From NCBI GenBank assembly GCA_035429805.1, contig DAOMFL010000004.1, forward strand, positions 1 to 64,000: a stretch of 64,000 nucleotides of DNA, read 5' to 3'. The stretch is from JALORV01 sp035429805 (GTDB lineage Bacteria; Pseudomonadota; Gammaproteobacteria; Burkholderiales; Burkholderiaceae_F). The first letter of the stretch is position 1. Each line of letters opens with the position of its first letter. Shown here piece after piece: positions 54,091 to 62,296 of the stretch. Below the pieces are notes generated by a model. The model did no database searches. It saw nothing but the letters and a program-made list of their open reading frames with translations, and had not been told where the DNA came from. A program made the translations under genes and the position numbers.

Positions 54091-54096
54091 ATGATA
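54091..54096 (-). promoter_or_regulatory. Candidate -10 (TATCAT) of dgkA
   Basis: TATCAT on the minus strand, 8 nt before the GTG at 54082. It is divergent from a second TATCAT (54127-54132, plus strand) that probably serves the M14 gene with a leader of about 35 nt. Confidence 0.4.
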
Positions 54097-54173
54097 CGGT
54101 GCGCAACTGGGCGGGACCCGCCCGCGTATCATCGCGCCTCTTCGATCGTCCGCCCTGTTCTGCGCGCCTCGCC

Positions 54174-55871
54174 ATGCCCGCCATCGACTACTCGCGCTTC
54201 TACCGCTACGACGACCTGATGGCGCTGCTGCGCGCCTTCGTCGCCGAGAACCCGCAGTACATCGCGCTGGATACGATCGGCACGAGCCATGAGGGCCGCG
54301 CGATCCCGCTGCTGACGATCACCAACACTGCCAACGGCAAGGCGGCTGACAAGCCGGCCTACTGGGTCGACGGCAACATCCACTCGGTGGAGCTGTCGGC
54401 CTCGAGCGCGTGCCTGTACTTCGTCGACTGGCTGATGAAGGGCAGGGACAGCGATGCCGAGATCCGCCGCGCGCTCGACACGCGCACGATCTACGTCTGT
54501 CCGCGCATCAACCCCGACGGCGCCGAGTGGGCGATGGCGGATTCGCCGAAGTACGTGCGCTCGTCCACCCGCCGTTATCCGTTCGACGAGGAGCCCGTCG
54601 AGGGACTGATCGCCGAGGATCTCGACGGCGACGGCCGCATCCTGCAGATGCGCATCGTCGATCCCAACGGACCGTGGAAGAAGCATCCGGCCGAGCCGCG
54701 CCTGCTGGTGCGGCGCGATCCGCTCGATCCGCCGGGTGGCGAGTACTACCGCCTGCTGCCCGAAGGGCGGATCGAGAACTACGACGGCACCTCGATCGGC
54801 ATCGCCGGCGTGACCGGCAATGCGCAGGGGCTCGACCTCAACCGCAACTTCCCGTCGGCGTGGCGCCAGGAGTTCGAACAACTCGGCGCGGGTCCCTATC
54901 CGACTTCGGAGCCGGAGGTGCGCGCCATCGTCGATTTCTTCGTCGGGCATCCGAACATCTGCGGCGGCACCAGCATCCACACGTTCTCCGGCGTGCTGCT
55001 GCGCCCGTTCGGCCACGCCCCCGACGACAAGCTGCCGGCCGAGGATCTGTGGACTTATCAGGCCGTCGGCAAGAAGGGCGAGGAGCTGACCGGCTATCCG
55101 GCCATCTCGATCTGGCACGAGTTCCAGTACTACCCCGGCCAGTTCATCAGCGGCGCCTTCGACTGGATCTACGAGCATCTCGGCATGTATGTCTGGACGA
55201 TCGAGATCTGGAATCCGAAGAAGGAAGCCGGCATCGACAACAAGGAGTGGATTCACTGGTTCCGCGATCATCCGATCGAGGATGACCTCAAGGTCTTCGA
55301 GTGGGCGCAGCGCATCGCGCCGGGCGAGGGGCACATCGACTGGAAGCCGTTCGACCACGCGCAGCTGGGCAAGGTCGAAATCGGCGGCTGGAACCGCATG
55401 ATGGTGTTCACGAACCCGCCTCCGGCCCTGCGCGAGAAGGAGATCGCCCGCTTCCCGAAGTGGCTGCTGTGGCAGACGCTGATCTCACCGAAGCTCGACG
55501 TGCGGGAAGTGCAGGTCACGCCGGCCGGCGCCGACACCTGGCGCGTGCGCTTCGTCGTGCAGAACACCGGCTGGCTGCCGAGCTACGGCAGCAAAATGGC
55601 GCTGCAGAGGAAGCTGCTGCGCGGCGTTCTGGCCGAGATCGAACTGCCTGAAGGCGCAACGCTCGTGACCGGCAAGGCGCGCGAGGAACTCGGCGAGCTC
55701 GAAGGCTGGGCCTATCTTCACACCGGCATCTCGTTCTGGCCGAACAAGAACGTAACGGCCGACCGCGCGCACGTTGACTGGGTCGTGCGCGGCAAGGCCG
55801 GCAGCGAGATCCGCCTCACCGCGTCGCACGAGCGCGCCGGACGCATCGAGACCCGCGTCACGCTCGGCTGA
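54174..55871 (+). CDS. M14-family zinc carboxypeptidase-like protein
   Basis: 565-aa protein, peptidase domain ~residues 1-390 and a C-terminal beta-rich domain. Zinc ligands: HSVE (HxxE) in WVDGNIHSVELSASS, and the third His in GGTSIHTFSGVLLRP. Catalytic Glu in YVWTIEIWNPKKEAG. No signal peptide, so it may act in the cytosol. Start ATG 54174 (MPAIDYSRFYRYDDL). Substrate unknown. Set in opposite orientation between the purine and glycolysis genes. Confidence 0.88.
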   Translation: MPAIDYSRFYRYDDLMALLRAFVAENPQYIALDTIGTSHEGRAIPLLTITNTANGKAADKPAYWVDGNIHSVELSASSACLYFVDWLMKGRDSDAEIRRALDTRTIYVCPRINPDGAEWAMADSPKYVRSSTRRYPFDEEPVEGLIAEDLDGDGRILQMRIVDPNGPWKKHPAEPRLLVRRDPLDPPGGEYYRLLPEGRIENYDGTSIGIAGVTGNAQGLDLNRNFPSAWRQEFEQLGAGPYPTSEPEVRAIVDFFVGHPNICGGTSIHTFSGVLLRPFGHAPDDKLPAEDLWTYQAVGKKGEELTGYPAISIWHEFQYYPGQFISGAFDWIYEHLGMYVWTIEIWNPKKEAGIDNKEWIHWFRDHPIEDDLKVFEWAQRIAPGEGHIDWKPFDHAQLGKVEIGGWNRMMVFTNPPPALREKEIARFPKWLLWQTLISPKLDVREVQVTPAGADTWRVRFVVQNTGWLPSYGSKMALQRKLLRGVLAEIELPEGATLVTGKAREELGELEGWAYLHTGISFWPNKNVTADRAHVDWVVRGKAGSEIRLTASHERAGRIETRVTLG

Positions 55872-55909
55872 GCGGCGCGCCGGCGATGGCCGGCTTCGGC
55901 GACGGTGCC

Positions 55910-55915
55910 TATACT
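55910..55915 (+). promoter_or_regulatory. Candidate -10 (TATACT) of the second Bug gene
   Basis: TATACT 30 bases before the ATG at 55945; leader of about 23 nt carries GAGGAG. Confidence 0.45.
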
Positions 55916-55944
55916 CGGTCGCACAACGACACGAGGAGACAGCG

Positions 55945-56910
55945 ATGGACCGTCGCACTGCGATACTTGCCGGTGGCGCAGCGCTGGTGCTGCCGCACGG
56001 CATGCTGCGCGCGCAGGCCTTTCCCTCGCGCCCGATCACGCTCTACTGCGCCTTTCCGGCCGGCGGTCCCACCGACCAGGTGATGCGTGCCTTCGCTGAA
56101 GTCGCCTCGCGTGAACTGAAGCAGTCGATCGTCGTCGAGAACAAGCCCGGCGGCGGTGGCACCATCGCGCCGCTGGCACTGAAGGCCGCCCGGCCCGACG
56201 GCTACACACTGTCGCAGATTCCGCTCGGCGTGTTCCGCATTCCGCACATGCAGAAGGCGCCGCAGCTCGATCCGCTGAAGGACTTCACCTACATCGTCAA
56301 CCTGACCGGCTACACCTTCGGACTCGTCGTGCCCGCCAGCGCGCCGTGGAAGACGCTGAAGGATTACGTCGAGGACGCGAAGAAGAACCCGGGCAAGATC
56401 GACTACGGCTCGACCGGCACCGGCACGACGCCGCACCTGGCGATGGAGGAGTTCTCGCAGAAGGCGGGTATCCAGCTGACGCACGTGCCGTACAAGGGCA
56501 GCGCCGAACTGATGGCCGCCGTTTTGGGCGGCCACCTGATGTCGGTCAGCGATTCGACCGGGTTTGCGCCGCAGGTCGAGGCCGGCAAGCTGCGGCTGCT
56601 GGCAACGTTCGGATCGAAGCGCACCAAGCGTTGGCCCGACGTGCCAACGCTCGCCGAACTCGGCTACGACACGATCTCGGACTCACCGTTCGGCATCGCC
56701 GGGCCTGCCGGCATGGACGCGGCGACCGTCAAGGTGCTGCACGACGCGTTCAAAAAGGCGCTCGACGATCCGAAGGTCCTGGGCCTGCTCGAACGCTACG
56801 ACCAGCCCGTGATCTACATGAACTCCGACGAGTACACCAAGTTCGCGCGACAGACCTTCGAGGCCGAGCGCGCGACGATCGACCGGCTGGGGCTGCGCGG
56901 AAGCATGTAG
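55945..56910 (+). CDS. Tripartite tricarboxylate transporter substrate-binding protein (Bug/TctC family)
   Basis: 321-aa periplasmic binding protein. Short signal peptide (MDRRTAILAGGAALVLPHG, cut near residue 24), then Bug motifs ITLYCAFPAGGPTDQ and IVVENKPGGGGTIAP. Orphan gene with no membrane partners. GAGGAG lies 6 nt before ATG 55945; earlier in-frame starts reach into the peptidase stop. Followed by the hairpin-repeat region. Confidence 0.93.
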   Translation: MDRRTAILAGGAALVLPHGMLRAQAFPSRPITLYCAFPAGGPTDQVMRAFAEVASRELKQSIVVENKPGGGGTIAPLALKAARPDGYTLSQIPLGVFRIPHMQKAPQLDPLKDFTYIVNLTGYTFGLVVPASAPWKTLKDYVEDAKKNPGKIDYGSTGTGTTPHLAMEEFSQKAGIQLTHVPYKGSAELMAAVLGGHLMSVSDSTGFAPQVEAGKLRLLATFGSKRTKRWPDVPTLAELGYDTISDSPFGIAGPAGMDAATVKVLHDAFKKALDDPKVLGLLERYDQPVIYMNSDEYTKFARQTFEAERATIDRLGLRGSM

Positions 56911-56916
56911 GCGCTC

Positions 56917-57124
56917 CTCGTGTACGCGAGCCCTGCGGGCTCGCACGTGCACTCGTCGCGGCACGGCTTTCGCTGCGCTGCAGCCGCTCAAGTTTGAACT
57001 TCGGCGGAGCGCGCGGCCGCTCCGGAGCGCAGCCGACTGATCAGTCTTGAGCGGTTCGCGCCTTGCGCGAACCGTACCGGAGCGAGTGCACGTGCGATCG
57101 GCGCAGCCGATCGCGTACACGAGC
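56917..57124. repeat. Inverted pair of REP-like hairpin elements (GCA-loop family)
   Basis: Two copies in opposite orientation bracket 126 bases. Copy C (56926-56944) and copy D (57094-57114) share flanks: cgagtgcacgt before and gtacacgag after each stem when read in the same direction. The stems are perfect but differ in sequence: GCGAGCCC-GCA-GGGCTCGC and GCGATCGGC-GCA-GCCGATCGC. Between them are a 9-bp inverted repeat (56984-56992 / 57046-57054), a 12-base palindrome gactgatcagtc (57035-57046), and a 9-bp hairpin at 57053-57073. The region is the 222-base gap between the Bug gene and the fba 3' end. It contains no ORF worth calling. Confidence 0.8.
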
Positions 57125-57132
57125 GACGCCCG

Positions 57133-58197
57133 CTAATGAATATGCTGCGAAAGCTCGCCAGTCTGGTACTTGTGGGCGACGACGTTGAGCGGCAGCGGCT
57201 GGATCCTGCCGCCCTGCCCTTCGCAGCCGAACTGCAGGTAGCGCTCCTTGCAGATCGCCTTGGCCGCGGCGCGCGCCGGCTTCAGGAAATCGCGCGGGTC
57301 GAAGTGGCTTGGGTTCTCGTGCAGGAACCTGCGGGTCGCGGCGGTCATCGCCAGGCGAATGTCGGTGTCGATGTTGACCTTGCGCACGCCGTGCTTGATG
57401 GCCTCCTGGATCTCCTCGACCGGCACGCCGTAGGTCTCCTTCATCTGGCCGCCGAACTTGCGGATTTCCTCGAGCAGGTTCTGCGGCACGCTCGACGAGC
57501 CGTGCATCACCAGGTGCGTGTTCGGGATGCGCTTGTGGATCTGCTTGATGCGCTCGATCGCCAGGATGTCGCCGGTCGGCTTGCGCGTGAACTTGTAGGC
57601 GCCGTGGCTGGTGCCGATCGCGATCGCCAGCGCGTCGAGCTGCGTACGCTTGACGAAATCAGCGGCCTGGTCGGGATCGGTCAGCAGCTGCTCGCGCGTC
57701 ATCGTCGACTCGGTGCCGTGGCCATCCTCCTTGTCGCCCTTCATCGTCTCGAGCGAACCGAGGCAGCCCAGTTCGCCTTCGACGCTGACGCCGATCGCGT
57801 GCGCCATGTCGACGACCTTCCGGGTCACCTGCCAGTTGTAGTCGTAGTCGGCGATGGTCTTGCCGTCCTCCTTCAGCGACCCGTCCATCATCACCGACGA
57901 GAAGCCGAGCCGGATGGCGCCCTCGCAGACCGCCGGCGACTGGCCGTGATCCTGGTGCATGGCGACCGGCAGGTGGGGAAAGCTCTCGACCGCGGCCTGG
58001 ATCAGGTGCTTCAGGAAGTTCTCGCCGGCGTATTTCCGCGCACCGGCCGAAGCCTGCATGATCACCGGCGCGTTGACCTCGTTGGCCGCCTCCATGATGG
58101 CCTGCACCTGCTCGAGGTTGTTGACGTTGAAGGCAGGCACACCATAGCCGTTTTCGGCCGCGTGATCCAGCAGCTGACGCATCGACACCAACGCCAT
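57133..58197 (-). CDS. fba: Fructose-bisphosphate aldolase, class II
   Basis: 354-aa zinc-dependent aldolase of glycolysis. Motifs: AFNVNNLEQVQAIMEAA, the zinc site HQDHGQSP, SVMMDGS, GELGCLGSLE, GTSHGAYKF, and VMHGSSS. Normal class II-A length and N-terminus MALVSMRQLLDHA. Start ATG 58197 has CAGGAGA upstream; longer in-frame starts (58269) are rejected. TAAAAT (58235-58240, minus) is a likely -10. In the pgk-pyk-fba order. Confidence 0.97.
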   Translation of the reverse strand: MALVSMRQLLDHAAENGYGVPAFNVNNLEQVQAIMEAANEVNAPVIMQASAGARKYAGENFLKHLIQAAVESFPHLPVAMHQDHGQSPAVCEGAIRLGFSSVMMDGSLKEDGKTIADYDYNWQVTRKVVDMAHAIGVSVEGELGCLGSLETMKGDKEDGHGTESTMTREQLLTDPDQAADFVKRTQLDALAIAIGTSHGAYKFTRKPTGDILAIERIKQIHKRIPNTHLVMHGSSSVPQNLLEEIRKFGGQMKETYGVPVEEIQEAIKHGVRKVNIDTDIRLAMTAATRRFLHENPSHFDPRDFLKPARAAAKAICKERYLQFGCEGQGGRIQPLPLNVVAHKYQTGELSQHIH

Positions 58198-58234
58198 GAC
58201 GGTCTCCTGAAGATGAGTGTTCGGGCAGCCGGTA

Positions 58235-58240
58235 ATTTTA
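58235..58240 (-). promoter_or_regulatory. Candidate -10 (TAAAAT) of fba
   Basis: TAAAAT on the minus strand, with the start codon 38 bases downstream and a leader of about 30 nt. A 16-base palindrome cgacgccgcggcgtcg (58243-58258) lies just upstream and could be a terminator stem for pyk or an operator. Confidence 0.45.
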
Positions 58241-58343
58241 GGCGACGCCGCGGCGTCGCGCGACCGCATCGGGGCGAGGTTGCGGACTCCCCGATCGGGT
58301 ACTACGGGCTTACCCGGGGAGGCGCGGGCCCCGCGGGACAGTC

Positions 58344-58376
58344 TCAGGTGTGCTCGCCGACGCGGACGATGTTGGC
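58344..58376 (-). pseudogene. Second copy of the pyk 3' end (remnant)
   Basis: In the 260-base gap between fba and pyk, and in the same frame as pyk, the minus strand reads ANIVRVGEHT then a stop. The pyk protein itself ends LKIVRVGEHT. Eight residues are identical, yet five of the eight codons differ only at the third base (GTG/GTC, GTA/GTC, GGT/GGC, GAA/GAG, ACG/ACC). The remnant uses the GC-rich codons. It appears to be the tail of a diverged pyk copy left after recombination or partial duplication. Confidence 0.65.
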
Positions 58377-58457
58377 TCCGGCCCGGCGCCGCCTGGCGCC
58401 CTTAACGTTCGCATTGCTCACGTTAGCCTCGCCGAAATCGTGCGGTCGCGCCCGTCA

Positions 58458-59900
58458 CTACGTGTGTTCACCTACGCGCACGATTTTCAGCGTGTTGGTG
58501 CCGCCGGCCTGACCCATCGGCTCGCCAACCGTCAGCACGATCAGGTCGCCGCGCTCGACAACGCCCTTGTCGAGCAGCAACCGCTCGGCGCCGGCGAGTG
58601 CAGCATCGCGGTCGAGGCCGGGATCGAAGTGCAGCGGCCGCACATTGCGGTAGAGCGCCAGCCGGCGCGCGGTAGCCGCGCTCGGCGTCAGCGCGTAGAT
58701 CGGGATGTCCACATCGTGCCGGCTCATCCACAGCGTCGTCGAGCCGGACTCGGTGAGCGCGCAGATCGCCGCGCAGCGCAGGTGGAACGCGGTAAAAAGC
58801 GCCCCGTAGGCGACCGACTGGTCGACCCGCGTGAAGGTCTGGTCGATGAACTTGGTGTCGAGACCGACCTGCTCCGAGCGGTCCGCTTCCTCGACGATCG
58901 CGGCCATCGCCTCGACGACCTCGACCGGGTACTTGCCAGCCGCGGTCTCGGCCGACAGCATCACGGCGTCGGTGCCGTCGAGCACGGCGTTGGCGACGTC
59001 GCTCACCTCGGCGCGGGTCGGCACCGCGTTGACGATCATCGACTCCATCATCTGCGTCGCGGTGATCGCCAGCTTGTTGGCCGAGCGCGCCATCTTGATC
59101 ATGCGCTTCTGCAGCGCGGGCACCGCGGCGTTGCCGACCTCGACCGCGAGGTCGCCGCGCGCCACCATGATGCCGTCGGTGGCCTCGAGGATCTCCTTCA
59201 GCAGAGGAATCGCCTCGGCGCGCTCGATCTTCGCGATGATGAGCGGCTTCACGCCGTGCTTTTCGCCGGCGATCGTCGCGAGCTGGCGCGCCATCTCGAC
59301 GTCGGTTCGGTTCTTGACGAACGAGACCGCCACGTAGTCGGCGCCGCACTGCATCGCGGTGTCGATGTCGCGCACGTCCTTGCCGGTCAGCGCCGGCGCC
59401 GAGAGGCCACCTCCCTGCTTGTTGATGCCCTTGTTGTTCGAGAGCACGCCGCCGATGCGTACCGTCGTGTGGATCTCGGATCCGACGACGCGTTCTACAT
59501 CGAGCACGATCAACCCGTCGTTGAGCAGCAGCGTGTCGCCGCTGCGCACGTCTTTCGGCAGGTCCTTGTAGTCCAGGCCGACGCGGGTCTCGTTGCCGTT
59601 CGTGTCGCTCGCATCCAGGACGAACGGCGCCCCGGCCCGCAGCGTGACCTTGCCCTGCTCGAACTTCCCGACGCGCACCTTCGGCCCCTGCAGGTCGGCC
59701 ATGATGGCGACGTCGCGGCCGATCTTCATCGCGGCTTCGCGCACCAGCGCAGCGCGCTTCAGGTGGTCTTCCGCCGTGCCGTGCGAGAAGTTGAACCGCA
59801 CGACATCGACGCCGGCCGCGAGCATGCGCTCGAGGACCAGCGGATCGCTCGAGGCCGGTCCCAGCGTGGCGACGATCTTCGTGCTGCGTGGCATGGTCAT
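58458..59900 (-). CDS. pyk: Pyruvate kinase
   Basis: 480-aa glycolytic enzyme making pyruvate and ATP from PEP and ADP. Motifs: MPRSTKIVATLGPASS, DVVRFNFSHGTAEDH, MADLQGPKVR, IAKIERAEAI, MVARGDLAVEVG and TQMMESMI, with the C-terminal domain complete. The start at 59900 overlaps the VOC stop (ATGA). Its last codons (GTA GGT GAA CAC ACG TAG) are less GC-rich than its neighbours. A diverged copy of this tail follows it. Part of the pgk-VOC-pyk-fba block. Confidence 0.97.
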   Translation of the reverse strand: MTMPRSTKIVATLGPASSDPLVLERMLAAGVDVVRFNFSHGTAEDHLKRAALVREAAMKIGRDVAIMADLQGPKVRVGKFEQGKVTLRAGAPFVLDASDTNGNETRVGLDYKDLPKDVRSGDTLLLNDGLIVLDVERVVGSEIHTTVRIGGVLSNNKGINKQGGGLSAPALTGKDVRDIDTAMQCGADYVAVSFVKNRTDVEMARQLATIAGEKHGVKPLIIAKIERAEAIPLLKEILEATDGIMVARGDLAVEVGNAAVPALQKRMIKMARSANKLAITATQMMESMIVNAVPTRAEVSDVANAVLDGTDAVMLSAETAAGKYPVEVVEAMAAIVEEADRSEQVGLDTKFIDQTFTRVDQSVAYGALFTAFHLRCAAICALTESGSTTLWMSRHDVDIPIYALTPSAATARRLALYRNVRPLHFDPGLDRDAALAGAERLLLDKGVVERGDLIVLTVGEPMGQAGGTNTLKIVRVGEHT

Positions 59901-60337
59901 GGCGCCTTGGTGCGCAGCCGCAGCCGCGTCGTGATGACTTCGTAGGTCGTCAGCTCGATCGGGTTGCCGTCCGGATCGCTGAAGTACAGCGACAGCGACT
60001 GCTCGTGGTCCTGCAGTCGCGGCGGCGCCGGCCGGCGCCGCTTGTCGAACAGCGGCAGGCGCGCGGCCCGCTTCGAGAACGCGACGAAACCGTCGCCATC
60101 GGTGCGCAGCGCGACGGTGGTGCCGTGTCCCGCACGGCGATCGTCCTCGAACAGCGCCACGTGGCTTAGTCCATCGGCGGCCGTCAGCGTCAGCGGCCCG
60201 CCGACCTCGCGCGCCCAGGCGGCAAAGCGCCGATCGCGGCGCAGGCCGAGCACGGCGCCGTACCAGCGGGCCGCCGCGGCGCGGTCACGCACATAGACGT
60301 GCACATGATCGAGTCCGGCAGCGGCAAAGCGGCTCAA
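59897..60337 (-). CDS. VOC-family (glyoxalase-like) protein
   Basis: 146-aa single-chain vicinal-oxygen-chelate protein built from two beta-alpha-beta3 modules. It begins LDHVHVYVRDRAAAARWYGAVLG and ends SLYFSDPDGNPIELTTY, the usual pair, with metal ligands H and E in those strands. Start is TTG 60337 with GGGGGA 5 nt upstream. Substrate unknown. It is inserted between pgk and pyk and overlaps the pyk start, so it is co-translated with pyk. Confidence 0.87.
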   Translation of the reverse strand: MSRFAAAGLDHVHVYVRDRAAAARWYGAVLGLRRDRRFAAWAREVGGPLTLTAADGLSHVALFEDDRRAGHGTTVALRTDGDGFVAFSKRAARLPLFDKRRRPAPPRLQDHEQSLSLYFSDPDGNPIELTTYEVITTRLRLRTKAP

Positions 60338-60355
60338 CGCAGTCCCCCGGTCGCG

Positions 60356-61558
60356 TCAGGCCGCGGCGCGCGACTGCAGCACTTCGATGGCCGGCAGCGT
60401 CTTGCCCTCGAGGAACTCGAGGAAAGCGCCGCCACCGGTCGAGATGTAGCTGATGCGGTCGCCGATGCCGTACTTGGCGATCGCCGCCAGCGTGTCACCG
60501 CCGCCGGCGATCGAAAAGGCGCCGTTGGCGGTCGCTTCGGCGATCGTGAGCGCCATCTGGCGCGTGCCCCCGGCGAACTCGTCGAACTCGAACACGCCTA
60601 CCGGTCCGTTCCAGATGATCGTCCCGGCGTCGCGCAGCACATGCCCCAGCGCGAGCGAACTCTGCGGGCCGATGTCGAGGATCATCTCGTCGGCATGCAC
60701 GTCGTCGGCGCGGCGCACCGTGGCCGGGGCGGTGGCCGAGAATTCACGCGCCACGACGACGTCGATCGGCAGCGGCAGCGTCGCGCCCTTGGCCGCCAGG
60801 GTGGCGAGCACCTTCTTGCACTCGGGCACGAGGTCCGGCTCCGCCAGCGACTTGCCGATCGGAAAGCCCTCGGCCAGCAGGAACGTGTTCGCAATGCCGC
60901 CGCCGACGATCAGTCGGTCAACCTTCTGTGCGAGGTTGTTGAGCAGCGTGAGCTTGGTCGAGACCTTCGACCCGGCGACGATGGCCACCAGCGGCCGCTT
61001 CGGATTGCCGAGCGCCTTCGCCAGTGCATCGATCTCGGCCGCCATCAGCGGGCCCGCGCAGGCTACCGGCGCGAACTTCGCCACGCCGTGCGTGGTGGCT
61101 TCGGCCCGGTGCGCGGTGCCGAAAGCATCGTTGACGTAGACGTCGCAGAGCTTCGCGATCTTCTGCGCGAGATCGTCGGAGTTCTTCTTCTCGCCCTTGT
61201 TGACGCGGCAGTTCTCGAGCAGCACGACTTCGCCCGGCGCCACGGCCACCCCTTCGGTCCAGCCGGCCTTCAGCGGCACCGGACGGTCCAGCAGTTCGCC
61301 GAGGCGGCGCGCCACCGGGGCCAGCGAGTCTTCCGGCTTCAGCTCACCCTCGGTCGGGCGCCCGAGGTGGGACGTCACCATCACCGCGGCACCCGCGCCG
61401 AGCGCCAGCTTGATCGCCGGCACCGAGGCGCGGATGCGCGTGTCCTCGGTGATGTTGCCGGCGTCGTCCAGCGGCACGTTGAGATCGGATCGGATGAACA
61501 CACGCCGGCCGGCGAGTTGCCCGTTGCGGGCGAGTTCTGCAAGGGTACGGACACGCAT
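60356..61558 (-). CDS. pgk: Phosphoglycerate kinase
   Basis: 400-aa glycolytic kinase, 1,3-BPG + ADP to 3-PG + ATP. Motifs: RRVFIRSDLNVPLDD, VTSHLGRPTEG, LLENCRVNKGE, the GSKVSTKLTLL and GGGIANTF loops, and the C-terminal GGGDTLAAIAKYG. Start ATG 61558 (MRVRTLAELA); a GTG at 61588 would add ten residues. First gene of this glycolytic run; gapA is not in the window. Confidence 0.97.
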   Translation of the reverse strand: MRVRTLAELARNGQLAGRRVFIRSDLNVPLDDAGNITEDTRIRASVPAIKLALGAGAAVMVTSHLGRPTEGELKPEDSLAPVARRLGELLDRPVPLKAGWTEGVAVAPGEVVLLENCRVNKGEKKNSDDLAQKIAKLCDVYVNDAFGTAHRAEATTHGVAKFAPVACAGPLMAAEIDALAKALGNPKRPLVAIVAGSKVSTKLTLLNNLAQKVDRLIVGGGIANTFLLAEGFPIGKSLAEPDLVPECKKVLATLAAKGATLPLPIDVVVAREFSATAPATVRRADDVHADEMILDIGPQSSLALGHVLRDAGTIIWNGPVGVFEFDEFAGGTRQMALTIAEATANGAFSIAGGGDTLAAIAKYGIGDRISYISTGGGAFLEFLEGKTLPAIEVLQSRAAA

Positions 61559-61657
61559 GATTGGGCGGGGGGTCTTGAGGGAACGCACTCGGCACGTCGG
61601 GTGCCGGACAGCGCGTACTGGAGGACTTCGGCATTATACGAGGCACACACGCTCCCG

Positions 61658-62296
61658 ATGCCGATGCGCGTCCTGTCCCTCTCGAACGCCGAACGGTGCG
61701 CGCTGGTCGCCACTGCAATCGCGCTGCTGCTGATGGCTGTCGGCGCCGGCGATGCGCTCGAATACCGCCGCGCGCTGCTGGGGGACCAGCCCTGGCGGCT
61801 CATCACCGGCCACATCGTTCACATCAGCTGGCCGCACGCGCTGATCAATACCCTGGCGCTGCTGATCGTCGCCCGGCTGTTCGCGCCCGACCTCAGTGCC
61901 GGACGTCAGCTGACAGTGCTCGGGGTCGCGGCGCTCGTCATCAGCCTCGCGCTGGCCACCGCGTACCCCGGCATCGACTGGTATCGCGGCCTGTCGGGCG
62001 TCGTGCATGCGCTCTTCTTCGCCGGTGCCACGACGTGGCTGGTGCGCAGCGAGCCGCGCAGCCTGCGAGCGCTCTGGCTGCCCCTGACGCTCGTCGCTGG
62101 AGGCTGGATCAAGGTCGCGCTCGAACAGCCCGCGGGCACCACCCTTCCGCACGCCGACTGGCTCGGCGCGGCGGTCGTGCCGCAGGCGCACCTCGTCGGC
62201 GCCGCCTGCGGATCGGTGCTCGGGCTAGCCTATGCGCTGGCGGACCGCCGGCGTGACAAGCAGCGCCGCGAGCAGCAGCAGTTGCAGCCACGCTAG
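61658..62296 (+). CDS. rrtA: Rhombosortase (rhomboid-family GlyGly-CTERM processing protease)
   Basis: 212-aa intramembrane serine protease with about six helices. Motifs: ITGHIVHISWPHALINT in TM2, catalytic Ser in GLSGVVHALFF and catalytic His in VPQAHLVGAACG. Rhombosortases cleave the C-terminal GlyGly-CTERM anchor of secreted proteins. TTATAC near 61635 may be the -10. Starts at ATG 61658; an in-frame ATG at 61664 is equally possible. Its 3' end overlaps the convergent S8 protease gene by 72 bases. Confidence 0.88.
   Translation: MPMRVLSLSNAERCALVATAIALLLMAVGAGDALEYRRALLGDQPWRLITGHIVHISWPHALINTLALLIVARLFAPDLSAGRQLTVLGVAALVISLALATAYPGIDWYRGLSGVVHALFFAGATTWLVRSEPRSLRALWLPLTLVAGGWIKVALEQPAGTTLPHADWLGAAVVPQAHLVGAACGSVLGLAYALADRRRDKQRREQQQLQPR

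Noticed and set aside
56911..57132. A rho-independent terminator for the Bug gene or fba
   Set aside because: The stems are strong but no T-run follows on either strand; a repeat explanation fits better.
58350..62296. Long plus-strand frames opposite pyk and pgk
   Set aside because: Composition is Arg/His-rich with no recognisable domain, and pyk and pgk on the other strand are unambiguous. Only the final 213 codons of the second frame (61658-62296) are real, encoding rrtA.
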